Positions 1 to 6,323 of a stretch of DNA of 12,954 nt are shown one piece after another. How positions within the stretch are numbered: the first letter of the stretch is position 1; each line of letters begins with the position of its first letter. The notes under the pieces were generated by a model. The model was given only the letters and a program-made list of their open reading frames with translations. It was not told the DNA's origin and searched no databases. The position numbers and the translations under genes are program-made. The DNA is from JAEUIZ01 sp046155605 (GTDB taxonomy: Bacteria > Planctomycetota > Phycisphaerae > Phycisphaerales > UBA1924), in assembly GCA_046155605.1 (NCBI GenBank), contig JBJXFQ010000112.1, forward strand, positions 1-12,954. The letters are read 5' to 3'.

Positions 1-1
1 C

Positions 2-21
2 CCGGTCGTGCAACCGACCGG
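2..21. repeat. Short inverted repeat upstream of the transposase
   Basis: Positions 2-8 (ccggtcg) pair with 15-21 (cgaccgg) around a 6-base loop, 25 bases before the transposase ATG. Such subterminal hairpins can limit transcription entering an insertion sequence or take part in transposase control. No function can be shown here. Confidence 0.35.
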
Positions 22-45
22 ACACCCCTCTTGAAGGAGCCGCAG

Positions 46-1410
46 ATGAATACGAAGACAGGGTACAGGGTCGTCGGGCGTCAAGATGTGCTGGGTGGAC
101 GCGGGCGCGTGCGGGGCGGGCGCGAGCGAGTGCTGGGTGGGACGATCGACAGCCGGGCGTTGGCCGCGGCCCTGGCCAGGGACGGGCAGGCGCTCCTGCC
201 CATCGTCGAGCTGATCACCCGTGGCCAGGCCGTGGTGGATGAGGCAATCGATGCGATGGGTCGGGCCACCATCGAGGCGGTGCTGGAGCTCTCGGCCCGG
301 GAGGTCGCGGGCGCGCCGCACCAGGGCAAGCGCGCCGCCAACGCCAAGCACGCGGGCATCACGCGGCACGGTCGCCAGCGCGGGATCGTGAAGCTCTCGG
401 ACCGCATGTTGCGGGTGGACCGCCCTCGGCTGCGGACCCGGGAGGGCGAGGTGGCGGTCCCCGCGTACAAGGCCCTCAAGGAGCACTCCGGGGCCGGCGC
501 GAAGATGATGGACACGCTGCTCAGGGGCGTCTCCACCCGCAACTACCAGGGCGTGATCCGGGAGATGGCCGACACCGCGGGGGTGAGCAAATCGGCGGTC
601 AGCCGGGCGTTCGTCGAGCAGAGCGAGCAGGCGCTCGAGGAACTCATGTCCCGGCGGTTCGACGATCGCAACATCGTGGCCGTCTACATCGACGGGCTCG
701 ACCTGTCGGGCCATCATGTGCTCACGGCCCTGGGCGTGGATGACCAGGGCCAGAAGCACATCCTGGGGATGCGCGAGGGCGCCAGCGAGAACGCGGCGGT
801 GGTCAAGGGCCTCTTGGAGGACCTGGTCGAGCGCGGGATCAAGCCCGGCGTCCGGCGGTTGTTCATCATCGACGGGAGCAAAGCGCTGCGGGCCGGGATC
901 GACGCGGTGTATGGGTCGGACCAGCCGGTGCAGCGCTGCCGCATCCACAAGATCAGGAACGTGCAGGGCCATCTGCCCGAGCCCAAGGCCCGCTACGCCA
1001 CGCTGGTGCTCCGCGCCGCGTTCAAGATGGAGGACCACGCGAAGGCGACGGGCAAGATCAGGGACCTGGCGCGGGAACTCGAGCGCGAGTGGCCGTCGGC
1101 GTCGGGCAGCCTGCTCGAAGGGCTCGACGAGATGTTCACGGTGAACCGCCTGGGCCTGCCGGCGAGCCTGCGCCGGTGCCTGACCACGACCAACATCATC
1201 GAGAGCCCGCAGTCGACGGTGCGGCGGCTGACGCACAAGGTGGACCGCTGGCGCGACGGATCGATGGCCCTGCGCTGGGCCGCGGCCTCGTTCCTCGAGG
1301 CCGAGAAGACCATGCGCAAGATCGGGGGCTGCCAGCAGGTCTGGATGCTGGCCGCGGCCCTGGAGCGATCGGATCAGGATCGACTGGCGGGAGAAAGGAA
1401 AGCCGGGTAA
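46..1410 (+). CDS. IS256-family (mutator-type) DDE transposase
   Basis: This enzyme catalyses cut-and-paste or copy-out transposition of the surrounding element. I chose the ATG at 46 because AAGGAG (34-39) sits 6 bases upstream; an in-frame TTG at 31 is unlikely. The product is about 454 aa, within or slightly above the usual size for the family. Catalytic residues are visible: D216 in 'YIDGLDLSG', D276 in 'LFIIDGSKAL' and E386 in 'TTTNIIES'. The C-x2-H motif typical of the mutator/IS256 group is C298/H301 in 'QRCRIHK'. A helix-turn-helix-like stretch ('REMADTAGVSKSAVSRAF') lies at about 172-189. The N-terminus has an odd Gly/Arg-rich repeat (residues about 16-32). No frameshift or stop is seen, so it is probably functional. 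Confidence 0.95.
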   Translation: MNTKTGYRVVGRQDVLGGRGRVRGGRERVLGGTIDSRALAAALARDGQALLPIVELITRGQAVVDEAIDAMGRATIEAVLELSAREVAGAPHQGKRAANAKHAGITRHGRQRGIVKLSDRMLRVDRPRLRTREGEVAVPAYKALKEHSGAGAKMMDTLLRGVSTRNYQGVIREMADTAGVSKSAVSRAFVEQSEQALEELMSRRFDDRNIVAVYIDGLDLSGHHVLTALGVDDQGQKHILGMREGASENAAVVKGLLEDLVERGIKPGVRRLFIIDGSKALRAGIDAVYGSDQPVQRCRIHKIRNVQGHLPEPKARYATLVLRAAFKMEDHAKATGKIRDLARELEREWPSASGSLLEGLDEMFTVNRLGLPASLRRCLTTTNIIESPQSTVRRLTHKVDRWRDGSMALRWAAASFLEAEKTMRKIGGCQQVWMLAAALERSDQDRLAGERKAG

Positions 1411-1426
1411 CTTATGAACTCAGCCG

Positions 1427-1461
1427 CCATCCACTTCCCACTGCGGATGGGACAGCCTCCC
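1427..1461. repeat. Putative right end of the IS, with subterminal hairpin
   Basis: ccatcc (1427-1432) pairs with ggatgg (1445-1450) around a 12-base loop, followed at once by the candidate terminal sequence 'gacagcctccc'. The region lies 16-50 bases after the transposase stop, where IS256 right ends normally occur. The matching left terminus cannot be compared because it is outside the window. Confidence 0.5.
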
Positions 1462-1634
1462 ACCCGCTCGAAGAGATCGGTTTCACGTCCGGGGTTTCCA
1501 ACGCGATGTTTTGGGAGGAATGTCCCAGCCCAGTGAATCGAGAGAGCTCCGTTCACCTCGTCTGGCCTGAACGGTTCGTCCAGTCGTCGGTTGCTCACGG
1601 CCTCGCGGACGCGTCTAATGGTATCGCGATCCAT
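1461..1634 (-). pseudogene. 5' fragment of a small gene cut by the IS insertion
   Basis: The first 58 codons read like genuine protein: an N-terminal helix ('MDRDTIRRVREAV'), then 'PFRPDEVNGA', then 'LSIHWAGTFLPKHRVGNPG' and 'TDLFERV'. I recall similar 'FLPKHRVGNPG...LF.RV' segments in uncharacterised bacterial proteins, some near restriction or defence genes, but cannot name the family with confidence. After V58 the frame runs into the candidate IS terminus and the sequence becomes unrelated; the frame closes at 1374 inside the transposase gene. The ATG lies 27 bases after the recombinase stop on the same strand, with no clear ribosome binding site, so the gene may have been co-transcribed with it. 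Its 3' part should lie left of the window. Confidence 0.6.
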
Positions 1635-1661
1635 CCAGCAACCTATTCAAGGTTCGCGTAG

Positions 1662-2333
1662 CTACCACACCCTCCCCGCGATCGCCTCGACCACCGCCAC
1701 CGGCGCGATGTGGTCGAGGTAGCGGGCGGTGGTCGCGATGGAGCGGTGCCCGAGCTGCTTGCTGATCAGCCCAATGTCGAGGCCCTCCGTCCGGAGCTGC
1801 GCCGCGTGCGTGTGGCGCAGGCCGTGGGCGTGGACCCGCTTCTCAATCCCGGCGCGGCGGGCCAGCCGCGGAAGCAGCACGCGGACGTACGCCTCGGTCA
1901 GCCGACCCCCGCGCAGCGTGCAGAAGACGGGCGCGAGGCCGGTCGCGCCGTGGCAGGCCCGCACGTCGAGCCAGCGGGCGACGACAGCGGCGGCACCGCC
2001 ATCCAGGCCGGACACCCGCGACGACCCGCCTTTGCCCCACAGCACGCGGACGGCGCCGGCGGCGAGATCGAGGTCCTTGGGCCGCAGTTCCAGCGCCTCG
2101 TGGATGCGGAGGCCGGACCGGTAGAGCAGGGCGATGAGGGCGCGATTCCTAAGACCGGTGGCTGAATGCCCGCAGGCGTTCATGAGCGCCCGTACCTCCG
2201 CGTCGGTCAGCACCTCGGGCGGTAGACGGCGGCGGGGCTTGCGGCGGCGCGATCTCCCCTGAACGGGGTGGGTGCCGGGGTACGGGCGAGGGGAGGTGGC
2301 GAGCATGGCGCGGCTCCAACCCCCCGTGTTCAT
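1662..2333 (-). CDS. Small tyrosine recombinase / integrase (XerC/D-like catalytic domain)
   Basis: This enzyme should perform site-specific DNA strand exchange through a covalent 3'-phosphotyrosine. The full catalytic set is visible in 223 aa: R76 in 'SGLRIHEAL', K101 in 'LWGKGGSSR', H170 and R173 in 'HAHGLRHTHA', H196 in 'LGHRSI' and nucleophile Y205 in 'TTARYLDH'. The family usually has an N-terminal SAM-like core-binding domain of about 90-100 residues. Here only about 40 residues precede the catalytic domain, and they are Arg/Pro-rich ('GRSRRRKPRRRLPPEVLT'). That size is close to the fimbrial-switch recombinases FimB and FimE, which also lack the N-terminal domain. The ATG at 2333 has GAGGTAAGG just upstream. 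The truncated gene at 1461-1634 follows it, and phased repeat arrays lie in its upstream region. It looks intact. Confidence 0.9.
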   Translation of the reverse strand: MNTGGWSRAMLATSPRPYPGTHPVQGRSRRRKPRRRLPPEVLTDAEVRALMNACGHSATGLRNRALIALLYRSGLRIHEALELRPKDLDLAAGAVRVLWGKGGSSRVSGLDGGAAAVVARWLDVRACHGATGLAPVFCTLRGGRLTEAYVRVLLPRLARRAGIEKRVHAHGLRHTHAAQLRTEGLDIGLISKQLGHRSIATTARYLDHIAPVAVVEAIAGRVW

Positions 2334-2370
2334 CCTTACCTCAACCAGGCAGCATCAGTCAAGGCGAATC

Positions 2371-2420
2371 TGTCGCACCCAGGCGCACCAGGTCGCAAGA
2401 GGTCGCACCGGGTCGCGTTC
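2371..2420. repeat. Decamer array A: GGTCGCA boxes every 10 bases
   Basis: Five consecutive 10-base units start at 2371, 2381, 2391, 2401 and 2411. They read tgtcgcaccc, aggcgcacca, ggtcgcaaga, ggtcgcaccg and ggtcgcgttc: a heptamer near GGTCGCA plus a 3-base spacer. A further GTCGCG at 2433 keeps the same phase after a one-unit gap. The array starts 38 bases upstream of the recombinase ATG. A 10-base period puts every box on roughly the same face of the helix, as in operators, iterons or centromere-like partition sites. Function is unknown. Confidence 0.75.
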
Positions 2421-2457
2421 TACTGGCATGATGTCGCGCACGGGGAGGGCCAACAAC

Positions 2458-2487
2458 CGGACATTCCCGGACATCCGCTGACATCGC
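2458..2487. repeat. Decamer array B: GGACAT boxes every 10 bases
   Basis: Three 10-base units start at 2458, 2468 and 2478: ccggacattc, ccggacatcc and gctgacatcg. The period matches the arrays on either side, but the box sequence is different. Confidence 0.65.
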
Positions 2488-2496
2488 GGTCGGGCC

Positions 2497-2638
2497 AAAA
2501 GTCTGCCAAAGTCTGCCATTCTCTGCCACGGGAACCTGCCATCTAGCGCCGTTCGGCGCTGGGCCCCCCCCCTAAAAAGTCTGCCAAAGTGTGCCATTCT
2601 CTGCCTCAGAAACCTGCCATCCAGCGCCGTCTGGCGCA
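2497..2638. repeat. 78-base tandem duplication with array C (TCTGCCA boxes) and a palindrome in each unit
   Basis: Unit 1 (2497-2560) and unit 2 (2575-2638) begin 78 bases apart and match at about 56 of 64 positions by my alignment. Each opens with three boxes 10 bases apart (TCTGCCA at 2502, 2512 and 2522 in unit 1; one-base variants in unit 2), followed by a fourth box (CCTGCCA) 13 bases on. Each unit ends in a GC-rich inverted repeat: agcgccg/cggcgct (2545-2551 with 2554-2560, a 2-base gap) in unit 1, and gcgcc/ggcgc (2624-2628 with 2633-2637) in unit 2. A run of nine C's (2564-2572) separates the units. Confidence 0.85.
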
Positions 2639-2640
2639 GC

Positions 2641-2823
2641 GCCACCCCGGCCCCGCCCCTCCCGAGCCTCATCCCAGCCACGAGTTTGCACGGAAACGTG
2701 GTCACGATGTGTAGGAACATGACGGCAAATGGCTCTGATTCGCTGGCCGGACCACGTGTGAAGGCGGCTGACGCACGCACCGTCTCATCCGAGGTAAAGG
2801 AGACGTACCTCGGGTGCAGTGCA
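2641..2823. other. Gene-free stretch between the repeat arrays and the large nuclease-like gene
   Basis: I find no convincing coding frame, RNA gene or repeat here. Frames open on both strands lack recognisable protein features. Both flanking genes are transcribed leftward, so this is downstream sequence of the 2859-5267 gene and distal upstream sequence of the recombinase. Confidence 0.5.
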
Positions 2824-2849
2824 GCTGGCGACCAACATGCAGTGCCAGC
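2824..2849 (-). terminator. Possible weak terminator hairpin after the large nuclease-like gene
   Basis: gctggc (2824-2829) and gccagc (2844-2849) form a 6-base-pair stem around a 14-base loop, 9 bases past the stop of the minus-strand gene at 2859. There is no T tract on the minus strand after it, so this is a weak candidate only. Confidence 0.25.
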
Positions 2850-2858
2850 AGCATTACC

Positions 2859-5267
2859 TTACCCATTTCGCCGCGGACGTTGTCTGTTGACTCGGAGGCG
2901 AGATTGGAAAAGGCGTTGCCGGACTGGACGAAGTCGGTTCTCTCCTAGCGCGCACGCGGTGGCCGGCGTTATTATCTCAAACGAAACGTCCGAGAGTGTG
3001 CCATTGACCGAGTATGTGAGTGCGAGGAGCAAACGAGCAGGCTCTCGTTCAAGCTGTAACGCTGCGCACCCATACTCGCGAGATCGTTCCCATGCCATGC
3101 CGACACCACCATCCTCATTAACCACTAGGCTGACACGAAAGCCGCCGGTTGTACTAAACGGCTGGGCGCGACCTCGTGTTCGCTGTTTGCGCCTTGATTC
3201 ATGGATCATGGCAACAAAATCAGCACGAGCGTCCGACGATCCGTTGAGCAACCACTTACCTGCGGACACATGCCCCGGCTTGGCTTGCGAGGCGAGGCAT
3301 TCGTTGATGGCGTGAATCTCCTGGGGCAAAGCCTGGCTAGGCAATACCGCGGTATTGCCGACGAGTAGGTCGTGGTAATAGCGATCAATAGCATCTCGGT
3401 AACCATGCCATGCCAATGACGTTGCTTCGCCGCCGATCTTGCCGGCGTAATAGACGTACGCACTGTGAACTAGGTAGGCTCCGAGATGATCAAGCTCGTC
3501 AGCCATGCGGACGTGCGGCGACGCAAATGCACGAAGTCTTTCCTGTACGAAGTGCATAAACTGGATTGGAGTTCTGAGGATGTCAGTAATGACACGCAGG
3601 TCGTCAATCGACACGGGCCACACAGGATCGGTTCCACGCGACACACCTACATGAGAGAGGTGTTCGATCATCGGGGCATGATCTGAGAGTTGATCCAGCG
3701 TCACGCATGCGATGGTAACGCTATCAAATGTGTCTGTGATTTCGTCGATGAACTTCTTATCAAGCGTAAACAGCGCGAGGCGTCCATTCGCGCGAAGCTC
3801 CTGTAGAAAACGGCGCCCCTGTTCAATCGGATCACGTATGAGCGACTTGAGAGAGTTCAGATGCGCCTGCGGGTGGATGGCAGGAGACTTCCGCGACAAA
3901 CGGCCCGCCTTGACCTCAACGATGATCAAGTGATTGTCATAGAGGATGAGCCCGTCGCATTCCGCCGATTGCGGCGCATCCGAGTCGGCGTTCACCGATT
4001 TGTAGCACACCGAGTGCAGTACCCGGGCCTTTGGTAACCGACTGCTAAGCAGCTCTAGCGCAAGGGCCTCACTGGTTTCCTTCTGCCTTCTGTTCCAGGT
4101 CTCTGCTAACCGAGGGCGAGCCTCGAATACCGCATGCTCGATCGCACGATACAGAACATCCAGACAGTGAGCTTGGTCGAACACATACCCCGAGCCATTG
4201 ATGAAAAGAAAAGGCTTGATCGCGCACACTGATGATTGCGTCGGCCAGCCCCCGCGATCGCGATGTGACACGAACTGATGGTCGGTTCCAGGCGCTGCCG
4301 CAAGAGACTCAATAAACACACGCGGCCATGTAGTGATGCGGGCGACGTCGAACAAACCGTATCCGAATAAGCAATCCATCGCGTTGCCCAAAACAGGGTC
4401 GTCGGAGTGGCCTCGCCGTACGCGCCCTAAGAGTTCCCCCAGATCGGTCGCGGGCTCTTGCTTAACAAGCTTCTGAAACTCAACATGTGCGACCTTGAGC
4501 GTGTCCAGTGAGTCATTTACACCGAAGGCCAACGTATGGCGAATTGCTTGGACACCTTGCACAATCTCTGTCACGCCGATGCCAAACACTTCGCGTAGAG
4601 AAGCATCGTGCGCAAGCAGCAGCGATTCCATATGCGCAGCATCGTGATGTGCATGCCTATCACCGGCAACCAACATCCACAAGCCCTCAGTGTGAACCGA
4701 GAACTCATCGAGAGCGGAGTCATAGTCTGGCAGCTGGCGTAAGTAGGCTGAACGTGACAAGTAGTAGGGTCCGGTAAACAGGTCGTAGAGCTGCGCAACT
4801 GCCGTCCTCAGCGACTCCAGTTGAAGCTCCGTTGGCGCGGGAGCCTCGCCGGATGGGCCTGCTGCGACAATGAGCTTCTGCACATAGACCACGAGTTGGC
4901 GAGCAACCAACTGCTCTGGCCCGTGACCGCTCTCCTCCGGACCGATCTTGTGAAACGCGGCAATACACTCCCAGTATCCCCACCGCAGTAGTTCCAAGGG
5001 CGAGACGAGTCGCACGACATCAAGAGCGTCTCGGACACACTTCGTGACTTCTCGACAGATGGCCGGATAATCGGCAGCCGCGCGAGCGGAATACTCGGCA
5101 TGCTCTGCGGGTGACATTGCATTTTGGATGACGATCCTTTTGCCAAACCGGGCCATTTCAATCGGGCCATGCGACAAAAAGTTATCCGGCTGAGGGCGAG
5201 CGCGGTGTTTGTTCGAGCCTGAAGTGGGAGTGCGCTTTAGTTTGCGGCGCTTTGAGCGTTTGCCCAT
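2859..5267 (-). CDS. Large protein of unknown function with a central PD-(D/E)XK nuclease-like motif
   Basis: I do not recognise the full-length family. I chose the ATG at 5267 (802 aa) because AAAGG (5276-5280) is 8 bases upstream and the N-terminus becomes 'MGKRSKRRKLKRTP', a strongly basic start; an earlier in-frame ATG at 5330 has no such site. At about residues 436-453 the segment 'ECDGLILYDNHLIIVEVK' fits a PD-(D/E)XK core, with D438 and then E451-x-K453. It follows a helix ('SEALALELLSSRL') and a predicted strand ('ARVLHSVCYK'), as in NERD-like and restriction-type nucleases. The N-terminal 400 residues look mainly alpha-helical with no known motif, and the C-terminal 200 are also unrecognised. 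No signal peptide or membrane segment is visible, so it is likely cytoplasmic. GC is clearly lower than in its neighbours (the 60 bases from 3541 have 28 G/C, against 42 in the 60 from 241), which suggests transfer. A defence or DNA-processing role is inference. Confidence 0.8.
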   Translation of the reverse strand: MGKRSKRRKLKRTPTSGSNKHRARPQPDNFLSHGPIEMARFGKRIVIQNAMSPAEHAEYSARAAADYPAICREVTKCVRDALDVVRLVSPLELLRWGYWECIAAFHKIGPEESGHGPEQLVARQLVVYVQKLIVAAGPSGEAPAPTELQLESLRTAVAQLYDLFTGPYYLSRSAYLRQLPDYDSALDEFSVHTEGLWMLVAGDRHAHHDAAHMESLLLAHDASLREVFGIGVTEIVQGVQAIRHTLAFGVNDSLDTLKVAHVEFQKLVKQEPATDLGELLGRVRRGHSDDPVLGNAMDCLFGYGLFDVARITTWPRVFIESLAAAPGTDHQFVSHRDRGGWPTQSSVCAIKPFLFINGSGYVFDQAHCLDVLYRAIEHAVFEARPRLAETWNRRQKETSEALALELLSSRLPKARVLHSVCYKSVNADSDAPQSAECDGLILYDNHLIIVEVKAGRLSRKSPAIHPQAHLNSLKSLIRDPIEQGRRFLQELRANGRLALFTLDKKFIDEITDTFDSVTIACVTLDQLSDHAPMIEHLSHVGVSRGTDPVWPVSIDDLRVITDILRTPIQFMHFVQERLRAFASPHVRMADELDHLGAYLVHSAYVYYAGKIGGEATSLAWHGYRDAIDRYYHDLLVGNTAVLPSQALPQEIHAINECLASQAKPGHVSAGKWLLNGSSDARADFVAMIHESRRKQRTRGRAQPFSTTGGFRVSLVVNEDGGVGMAWERSREYGCAALQLEREPARLLLALTYSVNGTLSDVSFEIITPATACALGENRLRPVRQRLFQSRLRVNRQRPRRNG

Positions 5268-5275
5268 CGGCAACA

Positions 5276-5280
5276 CCTTT
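5276..5280 (-). promoter_or_regulatory. Ribosome binding site deciding the start at 5267
   Basis: AAAGG on the minus strand lies 8 bases before the ATG at 5267. It favours this start over the in-frame ATG at 5330. Confidence 0.6.
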
Positions 5281-5331
5281 CTTGGTACGTCACCGTATTC
5301 GTGGAGGGTTCCACCAGCTAGTCGGCACATG

Positions 5332-5451
5332 CTATTTTAGGACGCCGGCCAACTGACCTAGCGGCGGCCCGTTGGGCTCCAGGAGGTCGTTCACGATGGG
5401 CCCTACCTGACTGATTCCCAGGGCAATGGAAGTGCAGCAGCAGGAGTTGGG
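5332..5451 (-). pseudogene. Coding-like C-terminal remnant of an unknown protein
   Basis: The minus-strand frame from 5451 to the TAG at 5332-5334 has no ATG, but its last 30 codons look like real protein: 'IALGISQVGPIVNDLLEP' followed by 'NGPPLGQLAGVLK'. Third codon positions are mostly G or C up to the last codons. It is bounded upstream by an in-frame stop at 5452 and lies between the WD40 remnants and the large nuclease-like gene. I cannot assign a family. It may be the tail of a gene whose 5' part was lost. Confidence 0.3.
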
Positions 5452-5541
5452 CTATGGCGCCCTCCGCGCGTCATCTGGGCTACGCCTTGGCGTCAAAGCG
5501 CAGCGGGGATGGCGGGCCTCGTACCGCAGAATCCTTGAAGC

Positions 5542-5676
5542 TGCAGACTTGCCCGGCTGGCGATCGTGCAAGACGGCCGGATCCTCGTCGGAGGTCCTAT
5601 CCCACGCAGAGTCCGTGTCGTCGGCGCCGCCGGAGGCAAGCAAGCGACCGTCGGGCGCATGTAAGGAATCAGACGT
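5542..5676 (-). pseudogene. Frameshifted WD40 repeat remnant
   Basis: A frame different from that of the WD40 fragment at 5726-6292 reads 'DSLHAPDGRLLASGGADDT' followed by 'DSAWDRTSDEDPAVLHD'. This aligns well with a WD40 repeat of the 'SPDGRLLASGGADDTVRLWD...LAVLHGH' style, with the key W-D pair kept and the flanking G-H degraded. No start codon or ribosome binding site serves it. The best reading is decayed sequence from the same or a neighbouring WD40 gene, separated from the upstream fragment by a frameshift between about 5680 and 5740. Confidence 0.5.
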
Positions 5677-5725
5677 CCCTGTTCCTATGGCTACGAGCGC
5701 GTGCGCTTCACCCAATGCGGCGCGA

Positions 5726-6292
5726 TTATTCCCGCAACCCGCGGGCTTGGAGCTCCTTGAGGCGGACGCGGTAGGGGACGCTGTCCCACACCCGCGCGGC
5801 CTTGTCCCATGACGCCGTGACGATCCGCGTGCCGTCCGGGCTAAAGGCGGCGGACAGGACCGCCTCGTCATGCCCGCGAAGAACGGCCAGTTCCGTACCG
5901 GTGCCTGCGTCCCACACCCAAGCTGTCCTGTCTTCCGAGGCGGTGACGATGCGGTCCCCCAACGGATTAAACGCAGCGGACCAAATCCGCTCCTCATGCC
6001 CGCGCAGAACAGTCAGTTCGGAGCCGGTGCGCGCATCCCACACCCGCGCGGTCTTATCATCCGACGCGGTGACGATGCGGTCCCCCGATGAACCAAAAGC
6101 TACGGATTGGATCACGCCATCGTGTCCCCGCAGCACGACCAGTTCCTTGCCCGTGCTTGCGTCCCACACCCGCGCAGTCTTGTCTTCCGAGGCGGTGACG
6201 ATGCGGTCCCCCGAGGGGCTGAACGCGACCGACGAGAGCGGCTCTTGGTGCCCGCGCAGAAGCAACTTCCTAGCGGAATTCCGTAACATCAT
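5726..6292 (-). pseudogene. WD40-repeat protein fragment (four repeats)
   Basis: The 188-aa frame is four WD40 repeats of exactly 42 residues, with G-H at residues 14, 56, 98 and 140 and W-D at 43, 85, 127 and 169 ('GDRIVTASEDKTARVWD' and variants). A closed WD40 propeller usually needs seven blades, so this cannot be a normal complete protein. It begins in mid-array: the ATG has an in-frame TAA directly before it and no ribosome binding site. After the last repeat it reads 'WDSVPYRVRLKELQARG' and stops. In planctomycete WD40 proteins and WD40-kinase fusions I recall 'WDSVPYR.R' leading into a longer helical tail, which is lost here. It starts 31 bases after the kelch gene stop on the same strand. 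It might still be translated by reinitiation, but fragment status is more likely. Confidence 0.7.
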
Positions 6293-6323
6293 TTAGGGAG
6301 GTAGGCGAGACGGCGCGGGTCGG

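Larger units (their letters stand above)
1..1460 (+). mobile_element. IS256-family insertion sequence, left end outside window
   Basis: The element contains one transposase gene. A right end is inferred near 1460, where 'gggacagcctccc' (1449-1461) resembles the terminal sequence of IS256-family elements. At that point a minus-strand reading frame that looks like a real gene (1461-1634) stops making sense. No matching inverted copy of the terminus is visible at the left edge, so the left end and any target-site duplication probably lie outside the window. The boundary is uncertain by a few bases. The family call comes from the transposase, and the end is an inference. Confidence 0.7.

Noticed and set aside
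1089..1661. 190-codon plus-strand frame crossing the transposase end
   Set aside because: It is a shadow frame of the transposase that runs across the IS boundary and has no motif.
2564..2572. Run of nine C's as a phase-variation tract
   Set aside because: It lies between repeat units and not in a gene or an obvious promoter spacer, so there is no target for switching.
2371..2640. CRISPR array
   Set aside because: Units are 10 bases long with no unique spacers, and no cas gene is present.
2541..2640. Integron attC sites next to the integrase
   Set aside because: The palindromes are only 14-16 bases and lack recognisable R/L box core sites. The recombinase also lacks the integron-integrase insert as far as I can see.
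2355..2780. 141-codon minus-strand open frame over the repeat arrays
   Set aside because: The 78-base duplication is a multiple of three, so it gives a protein repeat, but the translation is low-complexity Arg-rich sequence with no start signal. The 10-base box periodicity does not fit coding.
5452..5997. 181-codon minus-strand frame as one gene
   Set aside because: Its first half is a shadow of the WD40 repeats in another frame. Only the part near 5542-5676 has WD40 character.
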